Part shown: positions 42,001 to 53,161 of the stretch, piece after piece | Numbering within the stretch: the stretch's first letter is position 1 | Layout: every line of letters starts with the position of its first letter | Source: Impatiens glandulifera | Lineage: Eukaryota; Streptophyta; Magnoliopsida; Ericales; Balsaminaceae | Direction: 5' to 3' | Assembly (NCBI RefSeq): GCF_907164915.1 | Contig: NC_061868.1 | Span: 48,359,689 to 48,423,688, forward strand | Length of the DNA: 64,000 bases | Position numbers and translations under genes: made by a program | Notes under the pieces: model-generated | The model's database searches: none | What the model was told of the DNA's origin: nothing | Seen by the model: the letters and a program-made list of their open reading frames with translations, nothing else

Positions 42001-42829
42001 AGAAGCTATTATGCCAAGGTCTATATAGGGAGGGCTAGGGTAACTTCACATTATGTAGTATGCATACAATGACATGGTGGTATATCTTGTCTCCAATATC
42101 CCTAGTAAAATATTTATGGGCTCGAATATATCAATTAAGATGATCATAGGCTCATAGCCATATCAGATTTCAAGACTTGCTGAAGTTCATAAATGACATA
42201 TTTCTAAAAGCAATTCAAGGTTCATTCTAATTCAACAAGATAAAGTTCTAAAGCCTGATCCAGTTCAAGTTATATCACATTGAACAGGATTAATAACAAA
42301 AAATGAAAACCATTGAATCTATGATATGTGCAATTACAAGTTTCCACATATTAAGTCTCAAAAACATGATCATGGAAGCTAAAGAATGAACTGGGACATA
42401 ATTATGCTCAAATATCCATAGAGGAAAACCCTACAAGAAAGCTTGCATCAAGAATAAAGAATTGCTAAAAAGTAAGAAAGGCATCATATAATATAGACAA
42501 CTTTAAATTGAAATTACTCTACAAGATATATATCAGTTATCCAGTTATAAAACCTAAGCATTTATAAGGGAAGAAATACCATCGAAACGTTTCTTTTCAT
42601 CCAAAGACATAGAGCGAGAGTCTTTATTATTATTATTATTATTATTATTATTGTCAGGCGGCGTTTTACCAACATCTTTATCCTTGGCATTATATCCTTC
42701 CCGGGAAGTGGACGGAGAAGATCGCTCCAAGTTCTTGTCTAGAGCATCATTGATCCGTTTCTGTTCAAGATGGCTCATCTCCGTCTTCGATTCGCCCCCT
42801 CCTCCTCCTCCTCCTCGGACTTTATACAT
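39080..42829 (-). CDS. CKB: Casein kinase II regulatory subunit beta
   Basis: Regulatory dimer of protein kinase CK2, which binds two catalytic alpha subunits and selects substrates, including circadian clock proteins in plants. Five exons: 42829-42580, 41040-40822, 39953-39844, 39733-39568 and 39210-39080 (TGA), giving 291 residues. The plant-type N-terminus ([13 protein letters not shown], then a run of nine Asn) is followed by [20 protein letters not shown]. The acidic and dimer core has [18 protein letters not shown]. The zinc ribbon uses Cys205, Cys210, Cys233 and Cys236 (CPRVYC and CPKC). The end is [18 protein letters not shown] and [10 protein letters not shown]. Intron 1 is about 1.5 kb and ends in TAGCAG, a tandem acceptor: exon 2 could start at 41043 or 41040, both in frame. 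The donor of exon 4 could also be three bases earlier. By neighbourhood it is probably CKB2-like. Confidence 0.94.
42626..42652 (-). repeat. (AAT)n repeat coding for polyasparagine in CK2 beta
   Basis: Nine AAT codons in a row on the minus strand encode nine Asn within the variable N-terminal region. Such codon-pure runs vary in length between alleles. Confidence 0.9.
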
Positions 42830-42937
42830 TTCCTCCTTATTACAGAAAGCAAAACTCTTTCCGGTCTGAAAACAATATCAACAATTCAAGAAGATATCAG
42901 AAGGAATTTTAGGGTTTTGATGGGGAAATGATAAGAC

Positions 42938-43001
42938 AACGAGAGAGAGAGAGAGATCTAACCCATTATTGTTACATGCATCCTCTCTCTCTCTCTCTCT
43001 C
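42938..43001. promoter_or_regulatory. Inverted GA and CT tracts upstream of CK2 beta
   Basis: A (GA)8 tract (42940-42955) and a (CT)9 tract (42982-43000) face each other around a 27-base spacer. The flanks are also complementary (TCTAACCCA against TAAGATTGGGTTA), so the region can form a hairpin. GA repeats are known binding sites of plant BPC/GAGA-binding factors; the regulatory role here is inference. Confidence 0.5.
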
Positions 43002-43119
43002 TAAGATTGGGTTAAAAGGTGACACGGCGGCCGGCGTCACTTGCGATTAACCGGCGGGAGAGAAAACATTGATGTTATTTAGTACTAGGAATATCCATTT
43101 GCTTAAAATGAACCATCTT

Positions 43120-44168
43120 TATAGTACACTAGCAATTAGCCCGTGCATTTGCACGAGTAATAATATAAAAACCGTGAATAAAAATTACGGATAACATTTT
43201 TTATTTTATTTTTAACCGTTTTAAGTTTATGGGTGAGTCAACCCACAATCCGACCCAATTATCCATTTACTCAACATCATTATATATTAGTTAGTTAAAA
43301 AGTTGAACTTATATTAATATTAAAACGTCCCACGTTTATCAAAATTGGTGTTGAATTTAAAATATAAAGTCTTTATAGCCTAGTTGGTTAAAAAGTTGTA
43401 CTTGTTTTGTTAGGTTGCAAGTTCGAAACATACCTCTAGCATTTTTAATTTTATTTTTAACCGTTTTAAATTTAAAAACGGGTCAACCCACAATCCGACC
43501 CAAGTATCCAAATTAACCACAGCTCTCGACCGGGCAATCCGACACTTTAAAAATTAAGCATCATTATATATATATATAGATTAGTTAGTTAAAAAGTTGA
43601 ACTTATATTAATATTAAAACGTCCCGCGTTTATCAAATTTGGTGTTGAATTTAAAATATAAAGTCTTTGTAGCTTAGTTGGTTAAAGAGTTGTACTTGTT
43701 TTGTTAGGTTGCAAGTTCGAAACATACCTCTAGCATTTTTAATTTTAATTTTAACCGTTTTAAATTTAAAAACGGGTCAACCCACAATCCGACCCAAGTT
43801 TCCAAATTAACCACAGCTCTCGACCCGGCAATCCGGACACTTTAAAAATTAAGCATCATTATATATATATAGATTAGTTAGTTAAAAAATTGAACTTATA
43901 TTAATATTAAAACGTCCCGCGTTTATCAAATTTGGTGTTAAATTTAAAATATAAAGTCTTTGTAGCCTAGTTGGTTAAAGAGGTGTACTTGTTTTGTTAG
44001 GCTGCAAGTTCGAAACATACCTCTAGCATTTTTAATTTTATTTTTAACCGTTTAAAATTTAAAAACGGGTCAACCCACAATCCGACCCCAAGTATCCAAA
44101 TTAACCACAGCTCTCGACCCGGCAATCCGGACACTTTAAAAATTAAGCATCATTATATATATATAGAT
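43120..44168. mobile_element. Tandem array of about 3.5 units (~293 bases) with tRNA-like pol III boxes and a Helitron-like hairpin end
   Basis: Units begin AAAACGTCCCRCGTTTATCA at 43323, 43617 and 43909; a partial unit precedes them. Each unit carries an A-box match (TAGCCTAGTTGG at 43376, TAGCTTAGTTGG at 43670, TAGCCTAGTTGG at 43963) and, 45 bases on, a B-box match GTTCGAAAC (43421, 43715, 44008). The left border has ACTAGCAATTAGCCCGTGCA, then TTTGCACGAG, a hairpin of the kind seen near ends of some plant Helitron-like elements. The right border is a TATATATAGATA run, and each unit has the same TATATATAGATTAG junction. Best reading: a tRNA-derived (SINE-like) segment amplified in tandem inside a non-autonomous element. 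The classification is inference. Confidence 0.65.
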
Positions 44169-45744
44169 ACCATATTTTGTAATTATTAATTTTATTTTGC
44201 TCTTAAAAGTTATTCATTAATTCAATTTATCTTTTATAAATATAAATTAACATAAACTATTTGCCCGCAATTTGTTCATCGTGATATCATAAATTTCACA
44301 CTTTCTTTCTTTATTTTGCTCTTAAAGTTATTTCTTATAAATATAAATTAAGAGCGGTTAATTATTTCCCGCAATTTCATATTGTGATATTATAAGCTCA
44401 CATTTTCTTTCTTTTATTGAAATAATATTACAATTCAAAATTTTAATTGTAAAATCAAGGGGACGACAATTATTCCTAACATATTTTCATTTGAAAACTT
44501 TAACATATCTTACATGGATGTTTTTTATTAGATAATGTCAAAATAGGTTTTAATAATTTGAGAATTGATTTCAAAAATAAAATGTACTTTATGAAAGTTT
44601 TATAAGTTTACTTTGTTAAAACAAGAATGTTAAATTGCACACGGGTTCTCTTCTACCGAAATATAGATGTTCCGGTGTTCCTTCACACAAATTTTGATAT
44701 TAAAATAAAAAAAAAAAAAAAAAAAAAACTGTATTTACTGATTTATCCTGTGAGAGAGGAACATGGAACATTAGTAACAGCTAAATTGAAGCTTACTTAT
44801 AATAAAAATATAATTTTTCAAAATAAATAAAATAATCCACAAAAACAAATTGATTTCAATAAAAAAATAATATCTACATTTTTAACTATTTAAAAAAGCT
44901 ATAATCTAAACAGTTTGATGATAGATTTCATAATCATACGGCAAATATTTGATTTGACTCGACACTCAATATTAATAAAGAGAAATAAAAGATTTGTCTA
45001 ATCATTATTGATTTTTTTTAAGGATAAAACTTTTTTTAATAATCTATATATTAACAAAATACTGAGTAAATAATGGTAAAAGAAAATAAGTTATCATAAA
45101 TTCACAATCTAAGAGTGAAAATTATTAATAAACCAATCCATTTAAGAATTCTTTATCAATGAAAATAACCTTACAAATAAATGAAGAATAAAAAATTTAA
45201 ATGAATTTATATATATAAATTATTTAGGGAGGGATGACAATAGTGGATGAGGACAAAAATTCATTCCCACCATATTCTATTTCGGATTTTGTTCTATTAT
45301 AGTCCAAGCCTCATTTTATTTATATCATAAACTCAGGGAAAAAAAAATTATATAAACAAAATTTTTATATATAGTGTAATATATCTAAAGAAAAATTATA
45401 TTATTCTAAAATAAAATAAAATTAAAATATTAATAAATAAATATATTTATAATGTTTTATATTTAATTGTGTTTATTAGTATTAATAGTAAGAATGGACA
45501 TATACACCAATATCTTCTCATCCATCTCTGATCAACTACGGTAAAACCAGAAAAAAAATCATCAATTCGGATCAAAACCACTATATACAGATTATAGGTA
45601 CATTACAATAATTCCAAGTATATACATATTTGGACTATGAAAAAGACAATATTTTTTATATCAAGTCTCCATTCCATCCTGCCTGAATTGTTTGGTTTGC
45701 CCAAAATCAACAAAAGATAAGTGATGTGAAGTATGTCATTGAGC

Positions 45745-47826
45745 CTATAATTGCTGAACATGGTTTGAGATTTGATTGGGACATGAATGTGTTGGTGCTT
45801 TTACTAGTTGTAAATTGTTGAATGGTGGACCAAACTGCAGAATGTAATCTTCATCTGGCAATTAACAATCACAGAGATAATTAGTCGGTTTCTAAACCAC
45901 ATTTTACAACTGATAATCGTGAAGAAGACAGGCGTATAAACAAAAAAGACTACTTCAAATGTAAATAAAATATCTCACTATCTTTAACAGTCCCATACAA
46001 CCAGCAAAGAACTTCATCTGTAAATGCCAAACACACTTCAACCTGCATAATAAACCCAATCAACAAAAAGCTTAAATAAATATCTAGCTAATTTAGCAAT
46101 CAAAATTTGTAAAATAATGAATAGTTCATGCAACTTGTATCTAAAAAGATGTACATATTGATAATCTTGTTTATTTTCAAGTAATATTTGTTGGTTCTCC
46201 TTCAATCACAAGAACTCACCTGCCAATAGTTCTTTGTTTTCATTCTTTGATTGATGTCTTTGGTTCTAAGTCTTTCAGTTCGAACAAGCCGTCCAACATC
46301 ATCCCTGGATCAAGGATGCCAAATAATGGCTTCATTTAGTTTTTAAGTTCATAACTATGTTTACAGAAAGACAAACAAACCAATTAGAAGATGAATATAA
46401 TACAGAAGAATCAGTAATCTATAAAGGGCTAGATGATGACCCGAGTCCAATTACAGTGTAAGGGACACCAGATAGGAATGGTTGTATCTGCATAAACAAG
46501 AACACAACTTTAAAAGTAGCTAATTAAATAACACTTGATAGGGTTTAGGGAACAAACCCAACACTTGAGCAATTTATCTCTCTCAAATCTTTCCTCAGTA
46601 TGATAAGCCAACTTGCAGTATAAAAAATGTCCAAATTAGATCAAAATCAATAACGAGAAGAAAAAACATCGAGAATTAACAAACAACCTCACGACTCGTC
46701 TTCAATTCAACGTAAAATCTTCTCCCATCCTCAGTTGATTCACAACAATCAATTTCAGCGCCCATTAGAATACAATTAGATCCTAATTTAGTTTTAACAA
46801 CAGAACAAAATTCAACATTGGCATCGATGTGATGAATTTCTTCTCCATCACCCCTTTTAGGATCTTCTGTGGCAAGCGTTTCAAAACAATATCCCCAGTA
46901 GCATCTGATTGGATTAATGGTTATATAAATTAGTCATCCCATTCCTAAACAGTGAATGAATCAACCTAGCGGTTAATACCTTTGACGGTCAATCTCCCTT
47001 TGAGGCCTTTCTGGAAGACTATGCACATCCAAATAAACAACTCCATTTCTTTTGTGAACACCAATTTCCCAAGGAGTTTTCCTCATATAAGGAGTACCCA
47101 TTATCTGCAGAGGACCCTAAAATAAGTAACTAACTTCAACAGCACATTACAAACAGAGACATACCTTGTTGAGGTTATTTCGAAAAGTCTGCAACAAAAG
47201 GAAACTAAGTCAACACAAATCCAAACACTAAGTAAACAAACAATAAAAATTTCCCCGTACCACAAATTTCACATTCTGAAGTGAGATATTCTTGTTCCTT
47301 ATGCAAGCAAGAAGGTTACCAAAGCCTTCAGATGCCAAATCTAATATGACAATTCAAATGAAAACATCATGTATCATCTTACCTTTAAGCTAAGAAAATG
47401 CCACTCGAGACTGAATTACCTTTCTTCTCAATAAACGTGTTAAAGCCTTCATTAAAGTTAGCTCCAACATCTTCTGAAATAGAGGGCTTAAAAAGCCTCT
47501 GTTTTGCAACATACAGTTAAACATAATACTGATTAAAGAGATAAAAGAAGTTCAACATGCTCACCAAGCTGCGATCATCAAAATAAACCTCCCCACCTTC
47601 AACCCGACTATAGCAAGCAAGTTCAGTTGGCTTTTGAATAGCATAACAAAAAACACAATATAGGTCAAAATTTTATGACAATAAAAGGGTAATAGTCAAA
47701 ATATATTCTTACCTCCTCGATAGTTACACATTTCCTTGCAAATGTTTCTTCAAGGTCAGCATTAACGCCGTCGTCCACTTGTTGGTCAGCATTTATTATA
47801 CTATCTCCACCAATTTCAAGGTCCAT
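45745..47826 (-). CDS. DXO1: DXO1-type 5'-end decapping/deNADding nuclease, with a 1-nt frame problem in exon 2
   Basis: DXO/RAI1 family enzymes remove NAD and incomplete caps from RNA 5' ends; plant DXO1 also acts with RNMT1 in cap methylation. Exons: 47826-47713, 47630-47566, 47498-47420, 47340-47261, 47188-47165, 47104-46980, 46904-46688, 46611-46558, 46487-46441, 46304-46220, 46042-45979 and 45854-45745 (TAG). The catalytic motifs are intact: GYCFE, GAEID and VELKT. Other hallmarks are [30 protein letters not shown] and [18 protein letters not shown]. The exon lengths sum to 1064, one base short of a frame: exon 2 reads TATTTGATGATCG where the family needs TATTTTGATGATCG. A donor inside exon 2 (GAG|GTTTAT at 47589) would restore phase with loss of eight residues. 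The N-terminus lacks the Gly-rich extension of Arabidopsis DXO1. The start at 47826 (MDLEIGGDS) is the simplest choice. Confidence 0.85.
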
Positions 47827-48321
47827 TTCATAGATTTCATGATCATGATCATGATCATGATCATGATCATCATGATGATGATGAAAGCAAGTCCTCCCCA
47901 GCAATATCCGGAATATTATAGTAAGCCTTGAAGATAGAAAAGGAAACATTATAACGGAAATGTATATGTACCAGCACACTATCTGAGAGCCCACTAGTGT
48001 TGCTAATAGCAAAATACTAATGTAAACTGCACATGTAGCCTCGTTTGTTTGGATGGAGATACGAGCTGGTCGTCGAGGTACACGATGATGATGATCATCA
48101 ACGGATATCTTGATTGATGTGGTAGAAAAAATTGCAAAGAAAACAAAAATGACGGGGAATTTGAATAAGAACTCATGATCACCACCGCCAACAACAGTAC
48201 CCTGCATTACGAGAAATGGATCCCAATCCCAGGGGGAACCTGCCAATTGAGATTTTGAAATGTTCATCACAAGTATCACGACATATCTCAGGTCTAAACA
48301 ACCCATCTCGATCGGCGTCAA
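47827..48321 (-). other. In-frame upstream extension of the DXO1 first exon (coding status uncertain)
   Basis: The frame of DXO1 exon 1 stays open for 165 more codons up to an ATG at 48321. It would add two very hydrophobic stretches (FLFKFPVIFVFFAIFSTTS and ISILLLATLVGSQIVCWYIY) and a His/Asp run coded by a (GATCAT)n repeat at 47838-47880, just before [10 protein letters not shown] frame this long is unusual by chance, but nothing in it resembles a DXO N-terminus. It may be 5' UTR or intron. An acceptor at 47926 would also be in phase with the orphan exon at 48415-48539. Confidence 0.35.
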
Positions 48322-48414
48322 ACACTTAAAAGAGTGAGTAAGATAGTTATATAAGGTGTACTTGTAACGTGCATATAAAATTTATATTATAGAAAATATA
48401 TCATAGGAACTCAC

Positions 48415-48539
48415 TCTTTTCGGCCGGCAGAAACAACAAAACGCGAATCATTGTTCTTGTTTCTCCCGGTCTGTTGTTGTCTTTTTGCCAAGGCAGAAGA
48501 AGAAGAAGTAGGATAGCTTCTGGATGACAAAATCTTCAT
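48415..48539 (-). other. Possible orphan first exon upstream of DXO1
   Basis: On the minus strand ATG at 48539 opens 41 codons (MKILSSRSYPTSSSSALAK, then a basic Asn-rich stretch) ending at a good donor AAAAGA|GTGAGT. The Ser/Arg-rich start resembles an organelle targeting sequence or a 5' UTR frame. It could be the true first exon of DXO1 (phase fits an acceptor at 47926) or of an unknown gene. Not recognised as any family. Confidence 0.3.
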
Positions 48540-49538
48540 TCCTTAAAAGCATTCGATATCCTTAATTTCAAGGCCGGCCCTAAGCTGTTTAATTTCTCCT
48601 CCTCATAAATAATCCCTTTCCTTAATTTGGTTTATAAAGCTCGCCTGGTCCTCGGATATGTCGCGGGTATGTGTTCAGACTCTCTCTCCCTCTCTAGCTA
48701 AGTTTGATTCATCTTATTATTTCCGTAATTTAATTTTGTTTTATTCATTCACTCTCCTTTTTTTTTCTTTTATATAATTTTTTTCAAATTTTTATTATAA
48801 ATTTTGAATATAATTTTGTTTGATCATTAAAAAATTATATATATATATTTATCAAATTAATTATTTATATAAAATTATTATAATTATAATAAAACATAAA
48901 CTTAAACATAAATATTTTTTTCTTAATTAATTATAATTATTTTTAGATAATACCAAAAATATAATTAATAAACAAATAATATACTCTTATATTATTAAAC
49001 AAAATCTAAGAAAATAAACACTAAATTTTTTTTAAAATATATTTTAATGATTTTTAAACATGCTTTTTTAATTTGTTTAATAATTATTTATTTATTTAAA
49101 TTAAAATTTAAAATTATATAATATATATTAATATATTTATATAATTTATTTTAAAATACATTATTTTTTAATTTATATAATTTATTAACATTTATAAAAG
49201 TATGAATTTGCTGCAATGATTTTGAAGTTATATCTTTAACAAACGATATGTCAGTCTCTCACCACTACCACCAAACCTAATATTTATTAATTTAACCATC
49301 CCACTTGAGAAAGTTCTTATTTATTCTGTTAATGTGGAACTTATGTGAACTTTTATTGTTCATGAAAATTAGTTAATTCAATTTTCAAAATCTTAAATAT
49401 GGTGTTACTGAAAAGATAGTAAAAAAAACCCAATGAAATTAATAGTAGCCTATCACTTTTGTGAGCCTACATATATGCTAACACAAATTGTGATTTGTTT
49501 TGGTTGATAGATGTATTACATGAATAATTCTAAATTTA
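48540..49538. other. Intergenic region between CBL and DXO1 genes
   Basis: A promoter-like stretch at 48560-48680 (CT-rich, TTTATAAAGC) followed by A+T-rich DNA. No gene recognised. Confidence 0.55.
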
Positions 49539-50801
49539 CTAGCTAGATTTGTCTGGTTCCGAGATCTCAACATCAGCCTCGGAATGGAACACAAAACTAG
49601 GAAAGGATGTCGTTATATCCCTGCAATTCAATTTAATACATTAGTATTAAGTGTAATATTGATCAAACAACTATATATATATATATACAAATTAACAGTT
49701 ACCTTAGATAAGGAAGGTTCATTATCTTCAACAATGAAGGGTTTTCCCTCACAAATACTTTCCACTCAGATGTGTCAATCTTTCCATCTTGATTAGTATC
49801 TACTTCCAAAAACGTCTATATCCATCCCCAAAAAAAACATTATGAGAACCAATACGGTAATGGGAGGTTTAAGGAAATCGAATTTGTGTACCTTATCAAG
49901 GATACTCTCAATCAACTCGTCGGTTAAATTCAACTCTGATTCGCATAAGAGCGCAACTATCATTTGCTTAACCTGACACAAATTTCTAGTCAAAATTTGG
50001 TTCTCTGTTCTGGCTGCATTAATTGGTATTAATTAATACCTCATGTCGCTCAATAAATCCAGTTCCATCCAAATCATAGAGTTGAAAAGAAACTGCAAGA
50101 TATCATCAAATCAAATATATATCCAACATCATAAGGAGAATGGATTAGATTTAAGATAAGTTTAAACTCACATTTGATTTTGTCTTCTTGAGGAATATTT
50201 GGGTGAAAAATATGAAGTGATCTAACAAAATCACTAAAATCTATCATTCCTTTGTTCTTGACATCAAACATATCAAATATCTGCAACCAACCAAAAACCA
50301 AACAATCTTGAAATCTCCAATTTCAGATCAACTCAAATGAAAATCAAAACCCTTAGTCAAAACACATCATACCCTGCTTGCAAAAAGGCTTTCCTTCTTT
50401 CTGTTATTGAATAAAGCTAATACAAACTCTTCCTGCAAAAGGGTTATAATTTAGGGTTAAATCAAACACAATTATCTTATACATATGTTCATCATAACCT
50501 ACATTACCTTGCTGATTAGACCATCATCAACCACAGAACTGCTGATGCTCTTGAAAAGCTCGAATAATGCTTCAACTTCATTAACACTAACTAAACAACA
50601 GAAATCAGAGAACATAACCTTAATTATGATGTGTAAAAAGAATGAAGTTAAATTTCACTTCCATTGAAATTAATTCAAGAACTTACAAGCTGTTTCTGAA
50701 GCAAGAATTAGGAGTTCATTGTAAGCCAATTGCTTACTTCTATGACCATTCCGTCTCCATATTTGACGTGTTCTTCCTTCCTTTGGATGAATACAACCCA
50801 T
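49539..50801 (-). CDS. Calcineurin B-like calcium sensor (CBL1-like)
   Basis: CBL proteins bind calcium through four EF-hands and recruit CIPK kinases to membranes. Eight exons fit in phase: 50801-50687, 50590-50508, 50432-50373, 50280-50172, 50092-50040, 49972-49892, 49815-49703 and 49620-49539 (TAG), giving 231 residues. The start MGCIH offers Gly2 and Cys3 for myristoylation and palmitoylation, as in CBL1, 4, 5 and 9. The sequence [20 protein letters not shown], then [16 protein letters not shown], is close to CBL1. EF-hands are the variant first loop, [26 protein letters not shown] and [13 protein letters not shown]. The end has [18 protein letters not shown] with the serine that CIPKs phosphorylate in CBL1, plus a 12-residue tail. 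Residues 6-31 are basic and unlike CBL1. Neighbouring DXO1 supports CBL1 (next to DXO1 in Arabidopsis). Confidence 0.9.
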
Positions 50802-51743
50802 TCCTTAATTTGGCAAAATCGAACCCTAAACAAATCATCCATTGCAAACAATTCAACAAACAAAACCCTTCAAGAAAAGAGAAAATCTGGGCAAAAAAGA
50901 ATGAATGTTTGGTCTTTTTGTATTTACCAAATGAATCGGGTAAGAAACCGCATTTATTAAAACCCTTCATATTTGACATTATCAAGACGAAGAAGAAAAT
51001 GGTGAAATTAAGAAACCTAGATTTCAAAAAAGGTAGATAATTTACAAGAAAATCGAAACATACTGTTTTCAATAAATCTAGCGCCGGGGAAGGCAATGTA
51101 ACAGGATTGGCCGACCAGAGATAGCCGGAAAAATTAAATGTTTTTCTTCCGACAAGGCGTAGAGAGAGAATCAGCTGAAGGATCGAGAAACAACATATAC
51201 CATGCACAATTTATTAATTGATACATTAAGGTTATTTATAGGACATGTTTCTTTTTAAGAAAAACATTAAAGAAACCTCGAGTGTATCGTATTTATAATA
51301 TTAATGAACCTCTTAAAATTCTATGGATATATATAAATTCAAACGGTAATTTTGGTTACAGATTCATCACCCATTATCCCAACATTGTTTTAATTGGTTT
51401 TTATTCAAACCGGGGGAAGATACTGAGAATTTTCCTTCAGTGGGAATACGAGAGGAAAAAGGAAATATATTATACAAAAGACAATCTTGAATTTTGCATT
51501 TAATGACAACAACCAGAACTTGATTATGACCGTTTGAACGAGTTAAAAAAATATTTTTTTAAGATGTTTTATTTCTAAGTAATGAATATTTTAATTGATT
51601 TTTTTATTTATTTTTATTTTTTTAAAATAGTTCATATATATATATATGATTAATTTAAATATGACATAAAAAAATGTTATGCAATAAGTTATCGAACTCG
51701 TAGGTTATCGAAAATAAAACGATCATTAACTCCCTTAGACAAT

Positions 51744-52362
51744 CTCCAACCCATAAACTCATTCTCAAACTCAAAATGCACTAAATGTCCCATCAAATAG
51801 TAATTCTATTCCAACTCAAAAACTCATTTCCAAACTCAAAAGAATATTCTTAGAATATTCTTTTTTTACACTAACTTTTAAACTTTTTCAATATTACATA
51901 TATATTTATTAACCTTACAAAATAGACTCAATACTTTTTCAAACCCACACCGATTAGAAAAAATTATGATAAAATTAATTATAAATTAATAATTTATACA
52001 CATCAAAAAACAAATTAAACATCGTTAATTTAGAAATCTCAATTATTATTTTTCAATTTTGTAGCCTTTAACCAATTATTGTATTTTATTTTTTATTTGT
52101 GTTATTTTAATAAAATTCGTTTTTGTTAATTTTTAACTTTATGATATTTTAATCTTATTAATAAATATTTATGATAAAAAATTTAAACATATAAATAATT
52201 ATTTAAGAAACTAAATATATAAAATTGACTTAAGTTATAATTTGAAGAATCAAATTATTTTTTTATAAAATATTTGAGTTTGTGATAAGTAGCAACGCAG
52301 TTTAGAGGAGAGAGGAAGGTGAGAATAACGCATAATGTGTTTGCATATGTGATGGGTTGGAG
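51744..52362. mobile_element. Element bounded by 11-base inverted repeats
   Basis: CTCCAACCCAT at 51744-51754 and its exact reverse complement ATGGGTTGGAG at 52352-52362 enclose about 620 A+T-rich, non-coding bases. Similar CTCCAACCCA ends are common in plant MITEs. No target duplication was verified. Confidence 0.45.
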
Positions 52363-53161
52363 TGCCTAATTTTAGTTTGGTTTGCGTATGCGGGACCGTT
52401 GGAGTTGGTCTTACGACCGACTCAACCACGTATCCGAATTTCAGAAAGCATCATAAAAATAACATTATTAATGATACGCATCAGACGAATGTGATTATTA
52501 AAAGTTCAACGATTTCTTTTCAACTAGATAATTTAACAAAAAAAAATAATTGTGATGCCCAAATTTTATTATCAGTCACATCAATCCAAATTTTTCAGTA
52601 GCTATTAAAGACTCGAACATCACCCAATGAATCTCAATAATACTTCACAAAATGTTATATATAATGATAATTCATCGGTAATGTAAAAATAAGTGAGTTG
52701 TCAATTCAACATTCTCGTGACACATACGAAAACGACTAACTTTAATACAACATTTTTTCATACACATATTATCCGTAGGATTTTCACCCTGAATAACACT
52801 ACATTCAAAAAATGAGATCTTTGATGAAATTTTTTACTTTCAAAGTTTATTTAACAAAAATTATATAGAATCGTCTTAGTGAACAAATTGTAGAAATGCC
52901 CACATAAAAACTATTCATTGTTTTCAACGCATAACGTATTGTTTAGATGAAAATACTTATTTGTGTCGTACTAGAAATAACTCTATTCTGTGACGAGTTC
53001 TCCTTAATGTTTAAAAAGTATTACGTCGCCATGTTAGTATTATTTAGAATTAAATGTCACTGTTAATTTTTTAATTATAAAACAACGTAATACATTTTTG
53101 TACGGACATTAATGTCCATTAGGGCAAAACCCCATTTTGTATAAACTTGACAATATGGAAC

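Larger units (their letters stand above)
42830..45744. other. CK2 beta promoter, tandem array and DXO1 3' flank
   Basis: 42830-43080 is the promoter/5' UTR of the CK2 beta gene (telo-box-like TTAGGGTTTTG at 42908 and GA/CT tracts). 43120-44168 is the tRNA-like array. The remainder (44170-45744) is A+T-rich with no recognised gene; a 22-A run lies near 44710. Confidence 0.65.

Noticed and set aside
48240..48330. EF-hand-like string VFDADRDGLFRPEI in a minus-strand frame upstream of DXO1
   Set aside because: Glu falls at loop position 11 instead of 12, the frame closes soon, and no upstream or downstream exon keeps the phase; probably a coincidence.
48659..48670. Possible mini first exon ATGTCGCGG|GTATGTG after a TATAAAG box on the plus strand
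   Set aside because: No coding exon follows in the A+T-rich DNA up to the CBL gene.
50740..51207. 155-codon minus-strand frame across the CBL start region
   Set aside because: It is out of frame with the CBL first exon (MGCIH); it reads 5' UTR, promoter and exon in another frame and has no family resemblance.
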